A stretch of DNA of 64,000 nucleotides, taken from VRUE01 sp963780815 (GTDB taxonomy: Bacteria; Actinomycetota; Thermoleophilia; Solirubrobacterales; 70-9). The notes under the pieces were generated by a model. That model saw only the letters and a list, made by a program, of their open reading frames with translations. It did not search any database and was not told the DNA's origin. Positions 49,807-56,023 of this stretch are shown here, one piece after another (the first letter of the stretch is position 1; the number at the start of each line of letters is the position of its first letter). The stretch spans positions 1 through 64,000 of the forward strand of contig CAWADG010000014.1 of NCBI GenBank assembly GCA_963780815.1, read 5' to 3'. Made by a program: the position numbers and the translations under genes.

Positions 49807-49836
49807 TTGACTTTACGGTCCATCTGTGTTCCGATT
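49807..49836 (+). promoter_or_regulatory. Array promoter motif, copy 3
   Basis: TTGACT, 4 nt, GGTCCAT, 3 nt, TGTTC, 2 nt, AT. It lies 40 nt before the ATG of the HTH-less TetR-like gene at 49876, so that gene may be co-regulated with the arrays. Confidence 0.65.
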
Positions 49837-49875
49837 CAGGAGCAAGCCCATGGACGTGCGAGGAAGCCCTGGTCG

Positions 49876-50394
49876 ATGCTGGTGAGTCAGGAGAACGGCG
49901 GCAGTAGGGTCGGACAGCCGGCCTCAGGCGAGTCGTCGGCAGCCGCGGCGAGACGCGGAAAGGCGGGTTTCCTACCCAGCTTCGCGGCCTTGAAGGACCA
50001 GGTGGCCTCGGCGTGTGCGAGCCAGGAAGCGTGGGAGGCCAGAGTGGTCGCCGGAGTCCAGGCGGTGCTGGAGTTCGCTGCCGCCAATCCCGACGGAGCT
50101 CATGCCCTGACCGTCGACGCCCGCCGGCGTTCCTCGGGCGAGACCGACCTCGAGCAGGAGATGGTCAGCTACTTCGCCGGGCTCCTTCGCGAGGCGGTGG
50201 GAGTCGAGAGGCGTTTTGCGATTTCGACCGAGGAGGCGATCATCGAGTCGATAGCGACGATCGTCAGAGGACACCTGCAGTTGGGGACCGCAGCTGAGCT
50301 GCCTTCGCTTGCCCCCGAGCTGGCCTACGTGACGCTGATGCCCTACTCCGGCAACGCCGAGGCAAGGCGCTGGGCGGCAACTTCAGAGACATAG
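49876..50394 (+). CDS. TetR-like ligand domain without a helix-turn-helix
   Basis: 172 aa from ATG 49876, with GAGGA about 13 nt upstream; GTG 49882 is an alternative. The first 45 residues are Gly/Ser/Ala-rich and carry no HTH. The rest matches the C-terminal half of the TetR proteins nearby: WEARVVAGVQAVLEFAAANPDGAHALTVDARRR, then a helix-rich segment ending LAPELAYVTLMPYSGNAEARRWA, comparable to YMTLAPFIGAEEAYERS at 48052-49347. No reading frame upstream supplies an HTH. It could be a ligand-binding partner that dimerises with full-length TetR proteins, or a decayed regulator. It is preceded by a copy of the array promoter motif. Confidence 0.65.
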   Translation: MLVSQENGGSRVGQPASGESSAAAARRGKAGFLPSFAALKDQVASACASQEAWEARVVAGVQAVLEFAAANPDGAHALTVDARRRSSGETDLEQEMVSYFAGLLREAVGVERRFAISTEEAIIESIATIVRGHLQLGTAAELPSLAPELAYVTLMPYSGNAEARRWAATSET

Positions 50395-50452
50395 CGGTAC
50401 AGACGAGTTTTGTTTCAGTAGGCACGAGATCGCGATGCGCTCCGGTTAATCC

Positions 50453-50483
50453 TTGACATTACGGTCCATTCCTGTTCTGATAT
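50453..50483 (+). promoter_or_regulatory. Array promoter motif, copy 4
   Basis: TTGACA, 4 nt, GGTCCAT, 3 nt, TGTTC, 2 nt, ATAT. The -10-like TGATAT ends 6 nt before ATG 50489, so transcription would start at or next to the start codon of the following gene. Confidence 0.7.
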
Positions 50484-50488
50484 CGCCA

Positions 50489-51256
50489 ATGCGAGAAGAG
50501 CTTCGTCAGCACCCTCGCAGCTGGCATGCCAGGCCAGGGTCGTCCCGTCCCTTCCCTGTGCGGCACGACCCGATCGTCAACGCAGACAAAGGTGGCCCGG
50601 GAGAGGCAGTTGAGCGGCTCTCCCGGGTCGGTCTGCGCTCGGGTGCCCGCATCGTCGTGGCGCTTGCCGCGGCGGTCCTGTTCTGCTGGATGGCCGACGC
50701 CGCCACGGCGCGGGCGCCGGACTCTGGCCCGTGGGTCGGCCTCGGCGCCGGCCGGATCGGCGACGTCCGATGGTCGGTGAATGTCGCCCGCCCGGGCGGA
50801 ACCGCGGGGGCGGGCAGCCGGGGGTCACGTCGGCCCTGCCTGATGGTCAGGACCAAACGGGAACGGAGCCGGTTCGAATACGAAGGCAGCAGGTACCAGG
50901 GTTGCGCCGACAGGTCCACGGATCTGGCGCCGAGCGAGGCGCCGCTGGTGATCACCGGGGCCCAGGCGTCGGCCGGGCTGCAGGTCAGGCTGACCGCCGT
51001 CGGAATGGTGGCCGCACCGGCCGCACGCCGGATCGAGCTGACCTTCGAGGACGGTCGCCAGGCGACGATCCATCTCCTGAAGCCGAGTCCGAGCCAGGAA
51101 CAGCGGGCCCACCTGCGCAGGTTCCGCTACGCCGCCTTCGCCGTTCACGGCGCCTGGGCGGTTGCCCATCTGAGGACCGAGAGCGCCTCGGGCAGGACCC
51201 TCTGGGAGAGCGACGCGGAGAGTCCCGCCACCGGCTCCGGAAGCTCATTGGAATAG
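50489..51256 (+). CDS. Membrane-anchored or secreted protein of unknown function
   Basis: 255 aa from ATG 50489. The upstream TTG 50453 is the -35 box itself and is rejected as a start. A cytoplasmic-looking N-terminus of about 50 residues precedes one hydrophobic segment (IVVALAAAVLFCWMADAATA), then an exported domain with RRPCLMVRTKRERSRFEYEGSRYQGC (two Cys that may pair) and a beta-rich stretch (RIELTFEDGRQATIHLL). No family is recognised. If transcription begins at the motif just upstream, the mRNA would be leaderless. It lies in the same direction as, and 160 bp ahead of, the secreted protein gene at 51416. Confidence 0.6.
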   Translation: MREELRQHPRSWHARPGSSRPFPVRHDPIVNADKGGPGEAVERLSRVGLRSGARIVVALAAAVLFCWMADAATARAPDSGPWVGLGAGRIGDVRWSVNVARPGGTAGAGSRGSRRPCLMVRTKRERSRFEYEGSRYQGCADRSTDLAPSEAPLVITGAQASAGLQVRLTAVGMVAAPAARRIELTFEDGRQATIHLLKPSPSQEQRAHLRRFRYAAFAVHGAWAVAHLRTESASGRTLWESDAESPATGSGSSLE

Positions 51257-51407
51257 AAACGACTGACTTTCCTAAGCGAGGCCTGGATACGCCGCAATTT
51301 CCGCAGTCAGTCTCGCCAACCTCCTTCTGAACCGACCCCAGCAGATATAAAAATCAGTACAGCCACGGACCGCAAAGCCGGGCCGAACAAGGTATCCTGA
51401 CCGGAAG

Positions 51408-51430
51408 GCGAGCCCGTGACTCGGGCTCGC
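51408..51430 (+). other. Strong hairpin at the head of the next gene
   Basis: GCGAGCCCG (51408-51416) pairs perfectly with CGGGCTCGC (51422-51430) around a 5-nt loop. The possible GTG start at 51416 would begin in the stem. No U-tract follows, so it is better seen as a leader structure than as a terminator. Confidence 0.6.
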
Positions 51431-52297
51431 GATCTTGAACCGAGGTCATCGGATGGGTCAAACCGCGGAGGTATTGGCATCGGCGCTCCCGGAGCCGGGG
51501 AGGCCAGTCTGAAGCGGCTCGCCCGACATCCGGCCGTCCTCACCCTCGCCGCGCTCGTCGCCGCGGCGACGATCGCGACCCCGTTCGCCGGCGCCGAGCG
51601 TTCTCAGGTCGGCAACCTGATCGTCTCCCTCAACGGCGGGATCCACCCGCTCACGCTGCCGCGGAACAGGCCGGCCCCGGTCGGCGTCCACCTCTCAGGT
51701 CGGGTGATCACCGCCGACAACACCCCGGTTCCCCGCGTCAACTGGATCCGGCTCGAACTCGCCTGGAGGGGCGTCCTCCACACCAAGGGCCTGCCGGTCT
51801 GTCCGCAGCGACGGCTGGCGGGGCGGTTGAGCGGACAGGCGATCCGGGCCTGCGGATCGGCCCTCGTCGGCAGGGGAAAGCTCTACGCGGAGATCTTCGT
51901 CCCCTATCAGGAGCCTTTCGGGGTCACCGCCCAGCTGCTCGTCTTCAACGGGAAGACAAAGGCGGGTCGTCCCGAGGTGCTCGTCCATGCCTTCGTGCCG
52001 AGCCCGCCGGTCTCGTTCGTGATCCCGTTCACGGTCCACAAGGAGGGTCCTTACAAGACCGTCCTGATCACGACGATCCGGAAGTCGGTCGGCCCCTGGC
52101 CGCACGTCGCCAACTTCCACGTCTTCGTCTCGCGCAAGTTCAACTACAACGGACACCGGGTCAGCTACCTGAGTGCCTCCTGCCCGATCCCGAAGGCGTT
52201 CACCGCCGGGTTCCTCTCCTTCGCCCGGGCCACCTACACCTTCGAGGGCGGCGAACAGCTGCGGACCGAATCGGTCCGCAGCTGCAGGGCCCGCTAG
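51416..52297 (+). CDS. Secreted protein of unknown function, paralogue of 7564-8388
   Basis: Up to 293 aa. The formal start GTG 51416 lies inside a hairpin and has no ribosome binding site. CTG 51509, 5 nt behind GGGGAGG, would give a more normal signal peptide (KRLARHPAVLTLAALVAAATIATPFAGA), so the true start is uncertain. The mature protein is beta-rich and mirrors 7564-8388 (QVGNLIVSL, LPRNRPAPVGV, KGLPVCP, ALVGRG, VGPWPHVANFH, SASCPIP, RSCRAR), with the Cys positions conserved. The function is unknown. The coding end contains a 29-nt palindrome, and the TAG stop shares the tetranucleotide CTAG with the converging gene at 52294. Confidence 0.7.
   Translation: MTRARDLEPRSSDGSNRGGIGIGAPGAGEASLKRLARHPAVLTLAALVAAATIATPFAGAERSQVGNLIVSLNGGIHPLTLPRNRPAPVGVHLSGRVITADNTPVPRVNWIRLELAWRGVLHTKGLPVCPQRRLAGRLSGQAIRACGSALVGRGKLYAEIFVPYQEPFGVTAQLLVFNGKTKAGRPEVLVHAFVPSPPVSFVIPFTVHKEGPYKTVLITTIRKSVGPWPHVANFHVFVSRKFNYNGHRVSYLSASCPIPKAFTAGFLSFARATYTFEGGEQLRTESVRSCRAR
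52256..52284. repeat. 29-nt perfect palindrome near convergent stops
   Basis: Arms of 14 bp (CAGCTGCGGACCGA and its complement) around one central base, inside the last codons of the + strand gene, 10 nt before the shared stop. Such a hairpin could end transcription from both sides, though there is no U-tract. Confidence 0.75.
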
Positions 52298-52926
52298 GGC
52301 ACGTCGTAGAGGCTCTCCGAGGCGAGCTCCTGGGCCCGCCGGCTCCAGAGCTTGATCTGCATGAAGATGTCGTCGCCGTAGCCCTTGAGTGCGTCGAGCG
52401 CGATGAGGGTGAAGCGGTCGCCGGAGACCAGTTCCTGGTCGACGGTCCCGCCGTCGAGCTCGGCGGTGGCGGCGACCGCGTTGGCGATCAGCGGCCGGCC
52501 CCAGACGAGGGTGACTTCGCCGGCGCGATTGTTCTCGCCCAGCCAGCGGCCGACCACGTCGTCGTTGAGATCGATCTTCCAGTCCGGGTTGTCCTCGGCG
52601 ATCACGTCGGTGAAGTCGGCCGCCGCCCTGAAGTCTTCGGGCTCGCCACCCTCGGGACGGGCGTAGGAGATGTGGCCGAACAGCTCAAGCTCCCCCTCCG
52701 GCCCCGGCGCCCGGGTCGTGCACGGGACCCAGGTCCGGCCGCCCCAGGAGCGCTCCGGGAACCAGAGCAGCTCCTCGGTCGTCTCGACTCCAGCGGGCAG
52801 GTCCTGAATTCCGTCGCAGGCTTCGCGGAACGGGCCGGCGAGGCGCTCGGCAAAGCGGCCCTGCGGGATCCCCTCCTGGGTGCTGTCGGCGATGAAGCTC
52901 GGGATCGGGCGTGCTGTCGGCGGCAT
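52294..52926 (-). CDS. Conserved-looking protein of unknown function
   Basis: 210 aa from ATG 52926, 15 nt after the galT-like gene in the same operon. It is acidic and soluble, with no signal peptide. Recognisable segments are ELLWFPERSWGGRTWVPCTTRA, FGHISYARPEG, DFTDVIAEDNPDWKIDLNDDVVGRWLGEN and DRFTLIALDALKGYGDDIFMQIKLWSRRAQE. The alternation of short strands and acidic turns suggests a single compact alpha/beta domain. No family is assigned. Its stop shares CTAG with the converging gene. Confidence 0.75.
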   Translation of the reverse strand: MPPTARPIPSFIADSTQEGIPQGRFAERLAGPFREACDGIQDLPAGVETTEELLWFPERSWGGRTWVPCTTRAPGPEGELELFGHISYARPEGGEPEDFRAAADFTDVIAEDNPDWKIDLNDDVVGRWLGENNRAGEVTLVWGRPLIANAVAATAELDGGTVDQELVSGDRFTLIALDALKGYGDDIFMQIKLWSRRAQELASESLYDVP

Positions 52927-52941
52927 CGGGAACCGGAGACC

Positions 52942-54000
52942 CTATTGGCCGAGCGCCGCCCGGAGGTCCGCCGCGGCCCGCTCGGGCGGGTAGATGTTGA
53001 TGTCGACCCCAGTCGCGAGCTCGAACGAGGCCCTGACCGTGAGCCGGGGGACGATGTCGATGTGCCAGTGGAAGTGCTCGGCGCCGCGCGGGGCGGTGCG
53101 CACCCACATGTTCAGCTCCGGTGAGCCGCCGAACATCTCGGCCAGCGCCCGCAGCGCAGTGCGGAGCATCGCCGCGCCGCCATCGCCGTCCTCGAAGCGC
53201 CCCGACTCGACCCGCGGCACGACGCGCAGCTCGAACGGCGAGCGCGACGCCCAGGGGCAGATCAGCGCCGCCTCGTCGTCGATCGCCACCAGCCGGTCCT
53301 TGCGGCGGACCTCGGCGACGAGGATGTCGCTGAGGAGGCCGCTGCCGCCGGTCCGTTCGCGGTAGGCGCCGAACCGCTCGCGCTCCCGCGCCACCGCCAG
53401 CGGCACGAACGGGAGCGCGTAGAGCTGCGCGTGGGTGTGGGGGAGCGAGGCGCCTGCTCCGGCGCCCTCGTTGACGACGAGCTGCACGTAGTGGGCATCG
53501 TGGTGGACGCGCATCCGCTCGCGCCAGGTCGCGACCGCACCGGCGAACCGCTCCTTGCCGAGCTCGGCCATCGCCGTCACGTGCTCCGGCGCGTTGACGA
53601 TCACCTCGTGGCTGCCGCGCGCCGGCCGCGAGGAGAAGAGATCAGCTTCGCCCGCTCGGCGCGAGGCGAGCAGCGGGTCGCCGGCCTCGCTGAAGGCGCC
53701 GGCCTCGGCGGACGTCAGAGCCGGGTCGCCGCCGCCATCCTCTCCCTCCTCCAGCGCCGGATAAAGGTTGGGGACAACGCGGCTGGTCCAGCCCGGCGAA
53801 TCGGCCTCGCCGCCGCCGGGGCGCACCGCGTAGACCTCGGGCGGGGTCTTCCCCTCGCTGCCCTCGCAGAACGGGCAGCCCTCGGGCCCCCTCTCCTCGC
53901 TCCGCGCCGGGTTGAAACCCTCCGGCCGGTCGGCGCGGCCGGGCGCGAGGATCGTCCGCAGCCCGGTCAGCTGGTCGATGCGTATCTCGGGCGCGCTCAG
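52942..54000 (-). CDS. galT: Galactose-1-phosphate uridylyltransferase-like protein
   Basis: 352 aa if translation begins at CTG 54000. The frame reads SAPEIRIDQLTGLRTILAPGRADRP from there, which is the normal N-terminus of the family, and no ATG, GTG or TTG precedes the essential Zn-binding GCPFCEG (residue about 47); the first GTG, at 53826, would lose it. The CTG overlaps the slipin stop as CTGA, the same geometry as an ATGA coupling. Other family motifs are HTHAQLYALPF (active-site His region) and EHFHWHIDIVPRL (second metal/His motif). GalT moves UMP between UDP-glucose and galactose-1-phosphate; many actinobacterial members act on other sugar phosphates, so the exact substrate is open. 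Confidence 0.8.
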   Translation of the reverse strand: MSAPEIRIDQLTGLRTILAPGRADRPEGFNPARSEERGPEGCPFCEGSEGKTPPEVYAVRPGGGEADSPGWTSRVVPNLYPALEEGEDGGGDPALTSAEAGAFSEAGDPLLASRRAGEADLFSSRPARGSHEVIVNAPEHVTAMAELGKERFAGAVATWRERMRVHHDAHYVQLVVNEGAGAGASLPHTHAQLYALPFVPLAVARERERFGAYRERTGGSGLLSDILVAEVRRKDRLVAIDDEAALICPWASRSPFELRVVPRVESGRFEDGDGGAAMLRTALRALAEMFGGSPELNMWVRTAPRGAEHFHWHIDIVPRLTVRASFELATGVDINIYPPERAAADLRAALGQ

Positions 54001-54845
54001 GACCGGGAAGGGGGAAGGTCGTCGGGCGGTGGCGGTGGCTCGGGCGGAATTGGGGAGGCTGGCGCGCGCGGTTTCGGCGTCGGCGCAGCTCCGCCCTGGC
54101 TGCGGCCCTCGAAGGCCTCGAGCAGGTCCATCGGCAGCGGAAAGACGACGGTGGTGCTCTGGTTGCTGCCGATTTCCAGCAGGGTCTGGAGATAGCGGAG
54201 CTGAAGCGAGGCGGGGTTGGTGCTGATGATGTCGGCGGCGTCGGTGAGCTTCTGCGCTGCCTGGTACTCGCCCTCGGAGTTGATGATCTTGGCTCGCCGC
54301 TCGCGCTCGGCCTCGGCCTGACGGGCGATCGCCCTCTGCATCTGTTCGGGAATCTCGACGTCCTTGATCTCGACCGCCGTCACCTTCACGCCCCAGGGCT
54401 CGGTCGACTCGTCGATGATCGTCTGCAGCTCCTCGTTGAGCCGCTCGCGCTCGGAGAGAAGCTGGTCGAACTCGGCCTTGCCGAGCACCGAGCGCAGCGC
54501 CGTCTGTGAGATCTGCGAGGTCGCGAGGAGGAAGTTTTCGACCTCGGTGATCGCCTTGCGGGGATCGATCACGCGGAAATAGGCGACCGCGTTGACGCCG
54601 GCCGGGACGTTGTCGCGGGTGATCACCTCCTGCGGCGGGATGTTGAGCGTGACGGTTCGCAGGTCGACTTTGACCATCCGGTCGACGAACGGGATCAGCA
54701 GGATCAGCCCCGGGCCCTTCTGTGCGATCAGGCGTCCGAGGCGGAAGATCACCCCGCGTTCGTACTCGCGCAGGATCCGCACCGCGGAGAACAGGACGAC
54801 GAGCAGAATCGCGAGCACCACCACCAATGCGATGAGAGCTGCCAT
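53997..54845 (-). CDS. Slipin (stomatin/SPFH-domain membrane protein)
   Basis: 282 aa. A single N-terminal hydrophobic segment (residues about 3-24), then the SPFH/band-7 domain (REYERGVIFRLGRL, GLILLIPFVDRMVKVDLRT, QEVITRDNVPAGVNAVAYFRV) and a coiled-coil with EIPEQMQRAIARQAEAERERRAKII. The C-terminus is Pro-rich (PIPPEPPPPPDD), longer than in many slipins. Slipins form oligomeric rings that organise membrane microdomains and are classically paired with an NfeD protein, as here: the NfeD gene is directly upstream with no gap. Probably co-translated with galT downstream. Confidence 0.92.
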   Translation of the reverse strand: MAALIALVVVLAILLVVLFSAVRILREYERGVIFRLGRLIAQKGPGLILLIPFVDRMVKVDLRTVTLNIPPQEVITRDNVPAGVNAVAYFRVIDPRKAITEVENFLLATSQISQTALRSVLGKAEFDQLLSERERLNEELQTIIDESTEPWGVKVTAVEIKDVEIPEQMQRAIARQAEAERERRAKIINSEGEYQAAQKLTDAADIISTNPASLQLRYLQTLLEIGSNQSTTVVFPLPMDLLEAFEGRSQGGAAPTPKPRAPASPIPPEPPPPPDDLPPSRS

Positions 54846-55304
54846 CTAGTTCGCTCCTTCCTCGGTTTCGGTCACCGGCACAACCTCCAACGTCAGGCCG
54901 TCGACCGACTCGACCCTGACTCTACCCCCAGTCGCGACCCGTCCCCCCGAATCGCGGAGGCGGGCGTGCCAAACCGCCCCATGAACGAACACCTGTCCCT
55001 CCGGGTCGAGGGCGGATCGGACCTCGGCAACCTTCCCGATCATCTCCTCGTAGCCGGTCCGGACCGGTTCATTGCGATACGCGGCGAGCGCTTTGCGACC
55101 GGCGAGGATGACCAGGGCGCCGAGCACCAGGGCGACCGCGACGATGACGACGACCGGGAGGCTGTGGCCCTCGTGGCGGAAGATAAGCCCGGCACCGACT
55201 AGGGCGCCGACGCCGAGGATCCCGAGGATGCCGCTCGGCACATGGGCCTCGGCGATGAACAGGATCAGCGCCAGCGCCAGCAGGAGGACGATCTCTCCGG
55301 TCAT
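54846..55304 (-). CDS. NfeD-family membrane protein
   Basis: 152 aa. Two to three hydrophobic segments fill residues 4-70 (EIVLLLALALILFIAEAHVPS, LPVVVIVAVALVLGALVIL). The C-terminal part (about 85-150; MIGKVAEVRSALDPEGQVFVHGAVWHARL, VATGGRVRVESVDGLTLEVVP) is the OB-fold NfeD domain. It is the short form, without the protease domain. Its stop is directly followed by the slipin start, the typical NfeD-slipin arrangement; the OB domain is thought to bind the slipin partner. Confidence 0.9.
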   Translation of the reverse strand: MTGEIVLLLALALILFIAEAHVPSGILGILGVGALVGAGLIFRHEGHSLPVVVIVAVALVLGALVILAGRKALAAYRNEPVRTGYEEMIGKVAEVRSALDPEGQVFVHGAVWHARLRDSGGRVATGGRVRVESVDGLTLEVVPVTETEEGAN

Positions 55305-55311
55305 ACGGACA

Positions 55312-55863
55312 TCATGAACCCAACGCGTAGCGGCGCATGTCTGCTTCGAGATCGGAGCCGTCCGTGTAGGGCCCCTGCTTGAGATACACGAGCTTCCCGT
55401 CGCGCGAGTAGAACGCCGTGTCCGGGAACCCGCCGCCGGCTCCGACGCTCTCGGCGAGATCCTTGTCGGGGTCGGCGTAGCTCGGGTAAGGGACGGGCTG
55501 CTCGCCGAGGAAGGTGCGCGCCGCGGCGTCGGAGTCTTCGCTGTCGATTGCGAGGAACGCGACCCGTTTCCCGTACTTTGCGCTCACCTGCTGGAAGAGG
55601 GGGAACTCGAACCGGCACGGGCCGCACCACGATGCCCAGACGTTGACGACGGCCGGGTACCCCTTCAGCCCCTCGAGACGGGATTCGTATGCACCGACGC
55701 CTCCGTCGAGCAGGTCGTTGGACTGGCGGTAGAGGGAGGCCAGCGGCGGCGGCGCTCCCGCGAGCGCTTTCGCGTAGTCGGGGTGACCGCCCCCGCCCTC
55801 ATTGCCGGACCCGCACCCCGCCAGCACCGCGACGACAAGGGCGATCGCGAGGCTTTGCCGCAA
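55312..55863 (-). CDS. TlpA-like thioredoxin-fold lipoprotein
   Basis: 183 aa from TTG 55863, chosen because AAGGA lies 10 nt upstream and a lipoprotein signal follows at once (LAIALVVAVLAGC, lipobox Cys17). Longer in-frame starts would run into the divergent helicase gene. The thioredoxin fold has WASWCGPCR (Cys80, Cys83), FLAIDSEDSDAAARTF and the cis-Pro region GGFPDTAFYSRDGKLVY. Such proteins reduce or handle disulfides outside the membrane, often for cytochrome c maturation, which would fit the ccm genes at 63.0-64.0 kb. It is first gene of an operon with NfeD (7-nt gap), slipin and galT. Confidence 0.88.
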   Translation of the reverse strand: MRQSLAIALVVAVLAGCGSGNEGGGGHPDYAKALAGAPPPLASLYRQSNDLLDGGVGAYESRLEGLKGYPAVVNVWASWCGPCRFEFPLFQQVSAKYGKRVAFLAIDSEDSDAAARTFLGEQPVPYPSYADPDKDLAESVGAGGGFPDTAFYSRDGKLVYLKQGPYTDGSDLEADMRRYALGS

Positions 55864-56023
55864 TCCCGCCAATTCCTTGACTACAATACGTGTCGTTCGG
55901 TTCGCCCGTATGCGAGCCACTTGAGTAAGCCGGGGGAGGGTTGTTGGGTCCTCCGGCCGCCTCATCAATTTCCTCGGCAGCTCGTCCGACTCGCTGCTGA
56001 GACGGGATCCCCAAGAAGCCGTC

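Noticed and set aside
52256..52284. A link between the CGGTCC in the palindrome and the GGTCC box of the promoter motif
   Set aside because: Six shared bases in GC-rich DNA are expected by chance, and none of the TTGAC or TGTTC boxes is present.
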